A stretch of 64,000 nt of DNA from Streptomyces sporangiiformans. Lineage in GTDB: Bacteria; Actinomycetota; Actinomycetes; Streptomycetales; Streptomycetaceae. Made by a program: the position numbers and the translations under genes. Each line of letters starts with the position of its first letter. The first letter of the stretch is position 1. Under the pieces are notes generated by a model. The model saw nothing but the letters and a program-made list of their open reading frames with translations, was not told where the DNA came from and did not search any database. The DNA lies in assembly GCF_005768555.2 (NCBI RefSeq), contig NZ_VCHX02000123.1:46215-110214 (forward strand), written 5' to 3'. Positions 27,014 through 35,774 of this stretch are shown here, piece after piece.

Positions 27014-27709
27014 ATGGCGTTCGTTCTCATCCATGGGGCAAGCTTCGGCGCGAACTGTTGGGACGAGCTGATCCCCCATCTATGTGCGGAAGCGTTGGCG
27101 ACCGACCTTCCGGGGCGCGGGACCAGGGCCGAAGTCGACCTGGGCACAGTCACTCTCGCGGACTGCGCCGATGCGGTCCGCGAGGACGTCGAAGCGAAGG
27201 ATCTGTGGGACGTGGTACTAGTCGGTCACTCCTTCGCGGGCGTCACGATCCCGCGTGTCCTGGACCTCATACCTGACCGGATCCGCCACGTCGTCCTCGT
27301 GTCGGCCGTGGTGCCGCCGGACAGATCCCGGGTGCTTGACCAGATCGATCCCGGAGTTCGGGGGCTGGTGGAGCAGTCCATCGCCAACGGCGTCTACCAC
27401 CAGACCCGCGAGGGCGCCGCCGCAATGCTGTGCAACGACATGGACGAGGCGACCGCCGCGTCCACCCTGGACCGGCTGGCCGACGACTCGGCCGCCCTGC
27501 TGAGCGAGGCCGTGAACCTGAGCGGCTATGGACGCGAGATCCCCCGGACGTACGTGCACCTCACGCGCGACCAGTGCTACGTCGAGGAACTCCAGCAGCG
27601 ATCCATTGCGCTGCTTCGGCCCAACGTCATCGATCTCGACACCGGCCACATGGCCATGATCAGTGCGCCCGAAAAGCTTGCCGCCGTCCTCAACGCCATC
27701 CACGGCTGA
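27014..27709 (+). CDS. Alpha/beta hydrolase, EstC/salicylate-esterase type
   Basis: A 231-residue alpha/beta hydrolase. It has the oxyanion region FVLIHGASFG (2-11), the nucleophile elbow VGHSFAGV with Ser at about residue 72, and the catalytic His in DTGHMAMIS near 213. It resembles the small plant-like esterase/hydroxynitrile-lyase group common in actinomycetes. Excellent ribosome site GAGGAGG before ATG 27014. It stands alone; substrate unknown. Confidence 0.85.
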   Translation: MAFVLIHGASFGANCWDELIPHLCAEALATDLPGRGTRAEVDLGTVTLADCADAVREDVEAKDLWDVVLVGHSFAGVTIPRVLDLIPDRIRHVVLVSAVVPPDRSRVLDQIDPGVRGLVEQSIANGVYHQTREGAAAMLCNDMDEATAASTLDRLADDSAALLSEAVNLSGYGREIPRTYVHLTRDQCYVEELQQRSIALLRPNVIDLDTGHMAMISAPEKLAAVLNAIHG

Positions 27710-27953
27710 TCGCCGGCTCGGCCTGCGGCCGGCGGACCGTGAACGCACCCATGTGTTCTTCCCTCCGTGGGCCACGAGCCGTGAGGTTGGGCTGTCGGGC
27801 AGAGGCCAGTCGAGGTGGCGCTGAGTGGTGTCCGGCACGCCGGGACGGCCAGGCCCAGAAGAACCGCCCTAGCCCAGGGATTCCGCGAGCCGCGATGAGT
27901 CCTGCGGCGTCCGGCGGTCGTACAGTCGAACCCGTTACCGAGGAGGACGTCTG

Positions 27954-28517
27954 ATGCGCAGCGTGACCTATTCGATGAATGTGTCACTTGACGGCTACAT
28001 CGTCGGACCGGACGGCAACTTCGACTGGACGGGGCCCGACGAGGAGGTCTTTCGCAGCTGGATCGACGAGACTCGACAGGTCGGCGTCTACCTGTTGGGA
28101 CGACGGCTGTACGAGACGATGCTGTACTGGGAGACCGCCGACCAGGATCCATCGCTCGACGACTCCAAACTCGAGTGGGCCGCGATCTGGAAGCCGCTCC
28201 CGAAGGTGGTGTTCTCCACCACGCTGTCCGCGGTGCAGGGCAATGCCCGCCTGGCTTCCGGCGGCCTGGCGGAGGAGATCGAGCGGTTGCGAGCCGAGCC
28301 GGCTGAGGGCAACATCGCGATCGGCGGCGCGACTCTCGCCGCCGAGGCGGCCTCGTTGGGTCTGATCGACGAGTACCGGGTCAGGGTCTACCCGGTGCTG
28401 GTTGGCGGTGGCATTCCGTTCTTTCCCCAGCACGAGCGCAGGGTGGATCTCGAACTCGTCGAGACCCGCACCTTCAGCTCGAAAGTCGTCTACCTCCGCT
28501 ACCGCATGGCGCGCTAG
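27954..28517 (+). CDS. Dihydrofolate-reductase-like (RibD C-terminal) protein
   Basis: A 187-residue RibD_C/DHFR-fold protein: VTYSMNVSLDGYIVGPDGNF at the start, LLGRRLYETM, and IAIGGATLAAEAASLGLIDEYRV near the end. These stand-alone NADPH-binding proteins are common in Streptomyces and mostly of unknown substrate. ATG 27954 follows CGAGGAGGACG. A second, divergent member of the family is at 33381. Confidence 0.88.
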   Translation: MRSVTYSMNVSLDGYIVGPDGNFDWTGPDEEVFRSWIDETRQVGVYLLGRRLYETMLYWETADQDPSLDDSKLEWAAIWKPLPKVVFSTTLSAVQGNARLASGGLAEEIERLRAEPAEGNIAIGGATLAAEAASLGLIDEYRVRVYPVLVGGGIPFFPQHERRVDLELVETRTFSSKVVYLRYRMAR

Positions 28518-28638
28518 GTGTAGTGCCCCGCAGGGTTGTTGACGCGGGTGATGGGTGGCTGGCCTCCGAGTGCGGTGTGGCAGCGATGGCAGTTGTCGTC
28601 GTGGAGGAAGCTGTCGAGAGCTTCGCGGGCTGCGACAA
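28516..28638 (-). mobile_element. IS481-type transposase 3' remnant
   Basis: The minus strand ends LHDDNCHRCHTALGGQPPIT then RVNNPAGHYT and stop, the C-terminal tail of IS481/IS3-like integrase-fold transposases (NxHRPHxALGGxxP). The stop overlaps that of the convergent reductase-like gene. No other part is seen. Confidence 0.55.
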
Positions 28639-28790
28639 ACCAGCACCACACCGCCGCCTGGTCCCCAGCGCCCGGCCCTGGCACCGTCGGAGTCGCCCCG
28701 TGTGTAATCGCGGCTGACGCGATACCTCGGCTGTTGCCGCCTTCCGGTGCGCTGTGCGGGCGGGAGACGAACTTCGGCGCGCCAGGACCA

Positions 28791-31232
28791 TTAGGTGGTG
28801 GGGAGGGTCTGCTCGGCCCAGATCGTCTTGCCGGTGTACGTCTGGCGGGTGCCCCAGCCCTGCGTGAGCTGGGCGACCAGGAGGAGGCCGCGGCCGCCCT
28901 CGTCGTACGTGCGGGCCCGGCGCAGGTGGGGGGTGGTGTTGCTGGCGTCGGAGACCTCGCAGATGAGGTTGCGGTCGCGAATCAACCGGAGCTGGATGGG
29001 GGCGCCGCCGTAGCGGATGGCATTGGTAACAAGCTCGCTGACGACCAGTTCGGTGACGAACGCCGCCTCATCCAGGCCCCAGGCGGTCAGCTGCTGGCAG
29101 GCGTTCTTACGGGTCTCGGCGACCGCGGCGGGGTCGGGCGGCACGTCCCAGGTGGCGACATGGGCCGTGTCCAAGGCGCGGGTGCGGGCTATCAGCAGCG
29201 CCACGTCGTCGGTGGGCCGGGTCGGGAGAAGCGCCCCGAGCACGGTGTCGCAGGTGCTCTCCAAGGACGGGTCCGGCCGGGCCAGCGCCGCACACAGCGC
29301 GTCCAGGCTTTCGTCGATGTCCCGGCCCCGGACCTCGATGAGGCCGTCGGTGTACAGCACCAGGAGACTCCCTTCGGGCAGCTCCATCTCGGTGGCTTCG
29401 AAGGGCAGGCCACCCAGCCCCAGCGGCGGGCCCGCGGGGACGTCGAGGAACTCCACGGCGCCGTCCGGGATCGCCAGCGCGGGTACGGGGTGGCCCGCGC
29501 GTGCCAGGGCGCAGCGCCGGGAGACCGGGTCGTAGACGGCGTACAGGCAGGTGGCGCCGAGGTCGCCGATGGGGCCGGAAGTGCTGTCGGCCTCGGCTGA
29601 CAGGCGGATGACGACATCGTCAAGGTGGGTCAGCAGTTCGTCGGGAGGGAGGTCGACATCGGCCAGGGTGCGTACGGCGGTGCGCAGTCGCCCCATGGTG
29701 GCCGAGGCCCGGATGCCGTGGCCGACGACGTCGCCGACGACGAGGGCGACCCGGGCGCCGGACAGCGGGATCACGTCGAACCAGTCGCCGCCGACGCCGG
29801 TCCGGGCGCTGGCGGGCAGATAGCGGGAGGCGACCTCCACGGCGGCCTGAGGGGGCAGCCGCTGCGGCAGGAGACTGTCCTGCAGGGTGAGCGAGGTGCG
29901 GCGCTCGCGGGTGTAGCGGCGGGCGTTGTCGATGCATACGGCGGCCCTGGCAGTGATCTCCTCGCCCAGGAGCAGATCGTCCTGCTCGAAGGGGTCCGGG
30001 CGCCGATGGCGGGAGAACGTGGCCACGCCGAGAGTGATGCCGCGGGCACGCATCGGCACGGCCAGCACCGAGTGGAAACCGTACCGCCGCATCCGCTCGG
30101 CCCGGTCCGGTGTCTGGATCGCCACCTGGGCTATCGCGCGGGCGGTCACGTTCTCGATCACCGGCCGGCCGGTGGCCAGGCACCGGGCCGCGGTCGACTT
30201 GTCCGGGTAGGCGGCCACCGTTCCACGCTGAACCACGGCCTCGGGGCAGCCCTCCAGGACGGACTGGTAGGCGACACGGCGCAGCATGACGGGACCGGGC
30301 GGCGAGCCGGCGCGCGGGTCATCGCCGCCTTCGATGGCGGGGAGCAGGTCGACGGTGACGAAGTCCGCGAGACGCGGGATGGCCACGTCGGCGAGTTCCT
30401 GCGCGGTACGGGCGAGGTCGAGGGTACTGCCGATGCGGATGCTGGCGTCGTTGAGCAGGGCCAGACGCCCCCGGGCCATGTGCTCCTCGGTCATGTCGTG
30501 CGCGGAAAGGAGCACCCCCCGCACCGTTCCTTCGGCGTCCCGCACAGGGGTCAGTGACATCGTCCAGAAACCCTCGCGCTCATGGCCCGGCAGACGCAGA
30601 GCCGCTTGCACATGCTGCTGTTCCCCGGTCTCCAGCGCCCGCCGCATGGACCTTTCCGTCCGGTCGCTTTGCGGGTCGACCACGATCTCCGATACGCGCA
30701 ACCCCTGCATCGCCTCTTCGGACAAGCCGATCACACGTTCCATGTCCGCGTTCGCCCACCGCAACCGCAGACCGGTGTCGTAGAACGCCGTCGTACAAGG
30801 AGACTGGGTGAATGCCCGCAGCACCAGCGCGTCGTCCTGCGAAGGCGACGGCGGGCGGGCCAGGGGGCAGACCACGAACCACGCACCGTCCGAGCCTGCC
30901 TCACTGTCCGACTCCCGGTGGTGGGCCAGCAGGTTCAGAGTGAGGCGATGGCCGTCCTGGTGCAGCAGCGTCGCCGTCCCGTTCCACCTCGGCAGCGTCT
31001 TCAGGGACCGCAGTGTCTCGGCAGGCGGCTCCCCGGAGAGCAGCCCGGCCGCGTCCTGGCCGACGACCTCGGCGGGCCGGTATCCCAGCAGGCGCCGCGC
31101 CCCCTCGCTCCACCCGGTCACGATGCCGCGCGAATCCACGGTGGCTCTGGCTGTGGCCGTCTCGTCGACGGGATCCTTTCGCCGCGCGGCCCGGTCGTCT
31201 CCGGCGGTTTCAGATCGCGTCATGGCGCTCAT
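28791..31232 (-). CDS. PAS-PAS-GAF-PP2C phosphatase with HATPase domain (SpoIIE-like)
   Basis: An 813-residue signalling protein. PAS domains lie at about 35-110 and 145-245, GAF at about 255-440 and the PP2C/SpoIIE phosphatase at about 455-665 (GVGGDWFDVIPL, GDVVGHGIRASATM, LVLYTDGLIEVRG). The C-terminal HATPase_c/anti-sigma-kinase-like domain at about 690-810 has ELVVSELVTNAIRYGG and DEGGRGLLLV. Such Streptomyces proteins dephosphorylate anti-anti-sigma factors in partner-switching stress circuits. The built-in HATPase suggests it can both phosphorylate and dephosphorylate. No cognate sigma or STAS gene is adjacent. It is divergent from an aldehyde dehydrogenase across an AT-rich region. 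Confidence 0.92.
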   Translation of the reverse strand: MSAMTRSETAGDDRAARRKDPVDETATARATVDSRGIVTGWSEGARRLLGYRPAEVVGQDAAGLLSGEPPAETLRSLKTLPRWNGTATLLHQDGHRLTLNLLAHHRESDSEAGSDGAWFVVCPLARPPSPSQDDALVLRAFTQSPCTTAFYDTGLRLRWANADMERVIGLSEEAMQGLRVSEIVVDPQSDRTERSMRRALETGEQQHVQAALRLPGHEREGFWTMSLTPVRDAEGTVRGVLLSAHDMTEEHMARGRLALLNDASIRIGSTLDLARTAQELADVAIPRLADFVTVDLLPAIEGGDDPRAGSPPGPVMLRRVAYQSVLEGCPEAVVQRGTVAAYPDKSTAARCLATGRPVIENVTARAIAQVAIQTPDRAERMRRYGFHSVLAVPMRARGITLGVATFSRHRRPDPFEQDDLLLGEEITARAAVCIDNARRYTRERRTSLTLQDSLLPQRLPPQAAVEVASRYLPASARTGVGGDWFDVIPLSGARVALVVGDVVGHGIRASATMGRLRTAVRTLADVDLPPDELLTHLDDVVIRLSAEADSTSGPIGDLGATCLYAVYDPVSRRCALARAGHPVPALAIPDGAVEFLDVPAGPPLGLGGLPFEATEMELPEGSLLVLYTDGLIEVRGRDIDESLDALCAALARPDPSLESTCDTVLGALLPTRPTDDVALLIARTRALDTAHVATWDVPPDPAAVAETRKNACQQLTAWGLDEAAFVTELVVSELVTNAIRYGGAPIQLRLIRDRNLICEVSDASNTTPHLRRARTYDEGGRGLLLVAQLTQGWGTRQTYTGKTIWAEQTLPTT

Positions 31233-31284
31233 CCCGCCTTCGCCTCGGTCTTTCCACCATGGGGCGCGGCCCGGCCAGCAGCAA

Positions 31285-31350
31285 CCGATGACGCGCCGCG
31301 TGGCATATATGCTAAATGAGGCGATATACGCAAAAACGATAGATTCATTG
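31285..31350 (+). promoter_or_regulatory. AT-rich divergent promoter region
   Basis: The only clearly AT-rich stretch nearby. It contains GCATATATGC, a perfect 10-bp palindrome (31303-31312), then GCGATATACGC. It lies between the phosphatase and aldehyde dehydrogenase genes. Promoter elements are likely, but I cannot assign -10 and -35. Confidence 0.4.
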
Positions 31351-31393
31351 ATGGGTGGCTGAAACGGCTACCAGGAGATGGAGGTCTGCTGCC

Positions 31394-32857
31394 ATGCGTT
31401 CCACTGGTGAGGGGACCTGGCTGGGCTCGGCCAAGTGGACCGGGAAGATCTACAGCGGCGGCTGGCGGCAGTCCGAGGGCGGCACCCAACAGGTGAGCGA
31501 ACCGGCCACGGGAGAACAGCTGGCGGAGGTGGGTGTGGCGGCGCCCGCGGATGTCGCCCGGGCCGGGGCCCTGGCCGCCCGGGCTCAGCGAGACTGGGCC
31601 GAGGTGGCTCCACCCGAGCGCGCCGAGGTCCTGCTTCGCGCCTCCCGTGTGCTGCGCGACCACAGCGGGGCCATTCGCGAGTGGATCGTCAGGGAGTCCG
31701 GAGGCGTCCCGGCGAAGGGCGACTACGAGATCGCGGCCGGGCGCAGTCAGCTGGCGCAGGCCGCCGGGCTCGCATCGCTGCCTGGGGGCGAGGTCCTAAC
31801 CCCGCCGGTACCCGGCCAGGTCAGTTACGCGTGGCGGGTACCGCTGGGGGTGGTCGGCGTCATCAACCCCTGGAACGCACCGCTGCTGTTCGCCATGCGG
31901 GCCCTCGCACCCGCCCTTGTCCTAGGCAATGCCGTCCTGCTCAAACCCGATCCCCACACCCCGGTGTCCGGCGGCGTCATCGTCGCGCGGATGTTCGAGG
32001 ATGCGGGACTACCCGAAGGGCTGCTCCACGTCCTGCCCGGAGGTATCGGGACCGGCCAAGCCATCGTGGCCGATCCCCACGTCGCCATGGTCTCGTTCAC
32101 CGGCTCCACCGAGGCCGGACGGGCCGTCGCCCGCGCCGCGGGCGAGGGGCTCAAGCGAGTGGCCCTGGAACTGGGCGGCAAGAACTCGATCGTCGTGCTC
32201 GACGACGCCGACGTCGACGCCGCTGCGGCGTCCGGGGCGATGAGCTCCTTCGGCTATCAGGGGCAGGCCTGTGTCGCCGCCGGACGCCATCTGGTGCACG
32301 CCGATCTCGTGGAGCCGTACACCGAATCGCTGATCAGGCAGGCCAAGGCGCTGCGGATGGGCGACCCCCGCGAGGAGGGTGTGGCAATCGGCCCCGTCAT
32401 CAGCGAACGCCAGGTCGTGAGGATCGAGCGCATCGTGGGCGAGAGCGTGGCCGCCGGGGCGCGGGTGCTGACCGGCGGACGCCGCGACGGGCTGTTCTAC
32501 CCGCCTACCGTCCTGGACCACGTCGAGCGGACCATGCCGGCCTTCACCGAGGAAATCTTCGGACCTGTCGCCCCCATCGTTCCGTTCCGCACCGACGCGG
32601 AGGCCGTAGAGATCGCCAACGACACCGAATACGGCCTGACGGCGGCCGTGCACTCCCGTTCGGTGCCGCGCGCCACCGCCGTCGCCGAGCAGCTGCGCAC
32701 AGGCATGGTGCACCTCAACGACGTGTCCGCCAAGGACGCCGCGAACGCGCCTTTCGGCGGCATGGGAGCATCGGGCAACGGCTCCCGCATCGGCGGCACC
32801 GCCAACCTGGAGCAGTTCACCCAGTGGCGCTGGATGACGATGAGCAGGGCGGCCTGA
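31394..32857 (+). CDS. Aldehyde dehydrogenase (benzaldehyde/vanillin type)
   Basis: A 487-residue NAD(P)-dependent aldehyde dehydrogenase. It has VINPWNAPLLFAMRALAPAL near 157, the cofactor loop SFTGSTEAGR near 235, catalytic Glu in LELGGKNS near 258, and catalytic Cys in YQGQACVAAGRH near 291. EEIFGPVAP and PFGGMGASGNG follow. It resembles benzaldehyde/vanillin dehydrogenases that oxidise aromatic aldehydes to acids. ATG 31394 is preceded by GGAGGTCTGCTGCC; the upstream in-frame codons are AT-rich and untranslated-looking. Confidence 0.9.
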   Translation: MRSTGEGTWLGSAKWTGKIYSGGWRQSEGGTQQVSEPATGEQLAEVGVAAPADVARAGALAARAQRDWAEVAPPERAEVLLRASRVLRDHSGAIREWIVRESGGVPAKGDYEIAAGRSQLAQAAGLASLPGGEVLTPPVPGQVSYAWRVPLGVVGVINPWNAPLLFAMRALAPALVLGNAVLLKPDPHTPVSGGVIVARMFEDAGLPEGLLHVLPGGIGTGQAIVADPHVAMVSFTGSTEAGRAVARAAGEGLKRVALELGGKNSIVVLDDADVDAAAASGAMSSFGYQGQACVAAGRHLVHADLVEPYTESLIRQAKALRMGDPREEGVAIGPVISERQVVRIERIVGESVAAGARVLTGGRRDGLFYPPTVLDHVERTMPAFTEEIFGPVAPIVPFRTDAEAVEIANDTEYGLTAAVHSRSVPRATAVAEQLRTGMVHLNDVSAKDAANAPFGGMGASGNGSRIGGTANLEQFTQWRWMTMSRAA

Positions 32858-33034
32858 CATCCACGCGTTACGGCCCACCAATACGGTGCGTTCTCGGGTG
32901 ACCCCATCAGGCCTCGCCCAGACCGATGCTGTGCTGGAGCACGTCGTCACGGGTGCGGGCCGCGCGGCTGTCCCCGGTCCAGTTCTGGTCTCAGTTGCGG
33001 GTTCCCGGCCGGGCATGAAGGTGTCTCCCCTACT

Positions 33035-33260
33035 GCTGGTGCACACCGACCGTCGTCAGATCGGCACCGCTCGTCCGGGCCATCCGCTCCACCAGCGCGG
33101 GGTCGAAGGTGGCTGCCGAGGCAAGGAAGGCCGGGTACACCGGCGCGCCCAGGGTCGTGGTCAGACACTCCTCGTGGACGATTGCGGGGAGCCCGAGTCG
33201 GGTGTGCCGACCAGGTCGCGCTGGAGCTCCAGCAGCTTGCTCACGCCCTCCCCGGGCGGT
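33035..33260 (-). pseudogene. Glycoside hydrolase family 3 fragment
   Basis: The minus strand encodes LPAIVHEECLTTTLGAPVYP and ATFDPALVERMARTSGAD, the N-terminal part of GH3 beta-glucosidases (IPAIVHEECLTG...). The frame to the right (KLLELQRDLVG) is shifted. The catalytic Asp region is missing. Confidence 0.55.
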
Positions 33261-33380
33261 TGGCACAGCGATGAGTTTCGGAAGCGTGCTGGGTCTATGG
33301 GTGCGATGGCCACCGAAGCCCGCCCAGAGAAGATCGCCAGTCCGTACCCACATCGATCAACCGGACTCGAGGAGAACGAC

Positions 33381-33956
33381 ATGACCGCTACCTACACCTT
33401 CGACGTCTTTTCCAGCCTCGACGGCTACGGCGCCGCCAGCGCCAACTGGACCGGCTACTGGGGTAAGCAAGGCCCCGAGTTGCTCGACCACCGCCTTGCC
33501 TTGTACGGCGCGGAGCAGCGGATGGTCTTCGGGGCCAACACGTATCGGGCCTTCGCGCGGATGCTGGCATCGAGCACCGAGGAATCCGAAGTGCGTGACC
33601 CATGGGTCACTCGCATGAGGAGCCTGCCGGCAACGGTGGTATCGACGACGCTGGAAGGCCCCCTCGACTGGCCGAACGCGACCGTCGTGAGCGGTGACGC
33701 CGTCGACGTCGTCGCCCGGCTCAAGGAGGAGTCCGAGGTGCCGTTGCGCTCGCACGGCAGCCTGTCGTTGAACCGGGCGCTGATGGCCGCCGGCCTGGTC
33801 GACCGCTTGCAGGTGACGCTCTTCCCTGTCATCACCGGTCAGACCGGGCTCGACCCGATCTTCCAGGGTGCGGCCGACTTCGACCTGGAGCTGATCGAGA
33901 ACCGGACGCTCGACGGTCACATCCAAGAGCTCATCTATCGACCCACCCTCCATTGA
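33381..33956 (+). CDS. Dihydrofolate-reductase-like (RibD C-terminal) protein
   Basis: A 191-residue RibD_C/DHFR-fold protein (TYTFDVFSSLDGYGAASANW, MVFGANTYRAFARML, SLSLNRALMAAGLVDRLQVT). It is another member of the family seen at 27954 but clearly not a recent copy. ATG 33381 follows GAGGAGAACGAC. Function unknown; NADPH binding expected from the fold. Confidence 0.88.
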   Translation: MTATYTFDVFSSLDGYGAASANWTGYWGKQGPELLDHRLALYGAEQRMVFGANTYRAFARMLASSTEESEVRDPWVTRMRSLPATVVSTTLEGPLDWPNATVVSGDAVDVVARLKEESEVPLRSHGSLSLNRALMAAGLVDRLQVTLFPVITGQTGLDPIFQGAADFDLELIENRTLDGHIQELIYRPTLH

Positions 33957-34080
33957 CCTGACGGATTCGAAGAGGATCTTCGACAACCAAAACCAGCCCG
34001 CGAACATCGACAAGTCGCGCACTGGCCCGTCCCCCTCATCGAGTGAGGCTCAAGGTGACAACGCCCGCGGGCTACCAGGA

Positions 34081-34122
34081 ACCAGCGGTATGACCAGCGG
34101 TATGACCAGCGGTATGACCAGC
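34081..34122 (+). repeat. 12-bp tandem repeat
   Basis: Three exact copies of ACCAGCGGTATG, then a partial fourth. The region 33957-34336 has no convincing gene. Confidence 0.8.
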
Positions 34123-34336
34123 TGCCTGCACCAACCGGCTCTCACACGAGACGGATCAACTCACGGGTCCGGTCAGTGCGGTTCGTCCGGTCGCGGCCGG
34201 GTGACTGATCCCAAGGTCTGCGCCGCAGGCAGTCAATTGGGCAAGCCGCGGCCGCAGTGGCCAAGTACCTCTGACCAAACAGGCCAACCGTCCTTGACCG
34301 CGCAGGTCAGCGGCCGCTCCCGCTGAGTTCGCTGGA

Positions 34337-34540
34337 TCAGGAGTAGAAGTCCCGGCCGTATTCGTCCCGGCTCAGATCGAAGTCGTCCGGACGATCGCGG
34401 CGGAGCTCCTCGTACCGCTGCGCGAAGACATCGAGCGCCTGGTGAAGGGTGCACCCCAACGTTTCGCGGATCGTCTTGAGCGCAGGGATGATCCGTTCCT
34501 CCAGGATGTCGCGGTCCACGCTCTCGGGCAGCTGTTCCAT
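34337..34540 (-). CDS. Small conserved-looking protein of unknown function
   Basis: A 67-residue acidic/helical protein (MEQLPESVDRDILEERIIPA, ending EYGRDFYS). Similar short proteins ending GFYS are, to my memory, common in Streptomyces with no known role. I chose ATG 34540 because bias and the pattern begin there. It lies left of an IS21-like end (34580-34616) that could bound a third cassette. Confidence 0.55.
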   Translation of the reverse strand: MEQLPESVDRDILEERIIPALKTIRETLGCTLHQALDVFAQRYEELRRDRPDDFDLSRDEYGRDFYS

Positions 34541-34579
34541 GGCGCGTGAGCCTACCCGGCGCGGGTGAGCGACCTTCCT

Positions 34580-34616
34580 CCAGTGGCAAACGGTCAAGGT
34601 TCGCTGTCACAGGACA
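34580..34616 (-). repeat. IS21-like element end, leftward-reading
   Basis: Read from 34616 leftwards: TGTCCTGTGACAGCGAACC then TTGACCGTTTGCCACTGG. Same end type as at 22491-22550. It abuts an oppositely oriented end after 8 bases (34617-34624). Confidence 0.5.
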
Positions 34617-34624
34617 TACGCGAG

Positions 34625-34675
34625 TGTCCTGTGCCGTCGAAGCCTCACCTGTCATAGAAGTCTGGCCACCGGGCA
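34625..34675 (+). repeat. IS21-like element end, left, of cassette B
   Basis: TGTCCTGTGCCGTCGAAGCC, then TGTCATAGAAGTCTGGCCA as the second internal repeat. The inverse end is at 35666-35715. Confidence 0.55.
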
Positions 34676-34766
34676 GGTCGCCGCATCAGAGGCTTAACGG
34701 CGTGACTTGTGGGACGGCTGGGGCATCGGCATAGGCTGCGTCGATCATCGTGGAAGGGGGACGTTC

Positions 34767-35606
34767 GTGTCCGGACCAGTCGTACTTGAGGTGGCACAGT
34801 GGCAGGGGTCGGGTGCCTCTACGGCCCGTCGGTTGCCCAGCGGGGCTGCCTGGCTCGCCGAGCTGGTACCCGCAGGTCGGCGGCATACGGTCGCGCTCGA
34901 CAACAGCGTCGGCGACTCGCGGGGCGGCGTACAGAACGCCGATGTGCTGGAGCGCCATCTGCTAGCGGTGCGTGCGGCATTGGCTGAGGTTCCGCCGGGC
35001 GAGCGGACAGTGACCATAGGCGGCGACTGCGGGGTCGACCTCGCCCCGATCGAGTCCGCGCTCTCCGTATTCGGGGACCGGCTGGCGCTGGTGTGGTTCG
35101 ACGCGCACGCAGACCTCAACACTCCGGCGTCGTCGCCTTCCGGAGCCTTCCACGGCATGGTGCTGCGCGCGCTCATCGGCGACGGGCCAGAGGGCCTGCG
35201 GCCCGCGCGGAGCCTGTCGGCCGACCGCGTGGTACTGGCGGGCGCGCGGTCACTGGACCCGGGTGAGCAGGACGTTGTCGAGAGCCGCGGCATACGGCAC
35301 CTCAGCGTCGAGCAGTTGACACAACCAGGGCCCCTCCTGGCCGCAGTGCGCGCCACCGGCGCCGAGGCGGTATACCTTCACATCGACCTCGACGTCCTCG
35401 ACCCGCAGGTATTCCCGGCCGTCGGCACACCCGAGCCGGGCGGACTCGGCGTAGAGGAGCTGCTCGTAGCAGTGCGGGCACTGACTGAAGAGTTCACCCT
35501 CGCCGGCCTTGCGCTCACCGAGTACGAGCGGACGGAAGCCGCCAGCGAGGAGGAGGCGGTACTGCGGCGGATCGTCGACGGACTTTTCGGGCCCGACCGA
35601 CGCTGA
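34767..35606 (+). CDS. Arginase/agmatinase-family (ureohydrolase) protein
   Basis: A 279-residue ureohydrolase-fold protein. Metal-binding signatures are WFDAHADLNTP near residue 112 and YLHIDLDVLDPQVFPAVGTP near 212. The first manganese site, normally GGDHS with His, is GGDCG here, so one ligand is Cys; this GGDC form is, as I recall, seen in an actinobacterial subgroup. The enzyme would hydrolyse a guanidino compound, substrate unknown. GTG 34767 follows GGAAGGGGG. It is the only gene in cassette B, between inverted IS21-like ends. Confidence 0.82.
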   Translation: MSGPVVLEVAQWQGSGASTARRLPSGAAWLAELVPAGRRHTVALDNSVGDSRGGVQNADVLERHLLAVRAALAEVPPGERTVTIGGDCGVDLAPIESALSVFGDRLALVWFDAHADLNTPASSPSGAFHGMVLRALIGDGPEGLRPARSLSADRVVLAGARSLDPGEQDVVESRGIRHLSVEQLTQPGPLLAAVRATGAEAVYLHIDLDVLDPQVFPAVGTPEPGGLGVEELLVAVRALTEEFTLAGLALTEYERTEAASEEEAVLRRIVDGLFGPDRR

Positions 35607-35665
35607 GCAGCGCCTCTGCGCCGGCGCTCTCCATCAAGACCGAACGCCCTCATCAAAGCCGGAGA

Positions 35666-35715
35666 CTCCGCTCAAACTCCGATGGCACACGCTCAACCTT
35701 CAGTGGGACAGGACA
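35666..35715 (-). repeat. IS21-like element end, right, of cassette B
   Basis: Read from 35715 leftwards: TGTCCTGTCCCACTGAAGG, TTGAGCG, then TGTGCCATCGGAGTTTGAGC. Closes the 1091-bp cassette that begins at 34625. Confidence 0.6.
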
Positions 35716-35774
35716 GACAGCTCTGGCCGGGCCATCCCTCGGCCGTGCCCTGGCTCCGTCGGCGTGGGCGGTTG

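Noticed and set aside
34081..34122. 12-bp tandem repeat as a possible iteron or CRISPR
   Set aside because: Only three copies with no spacers and no replication or cas genes nearby.
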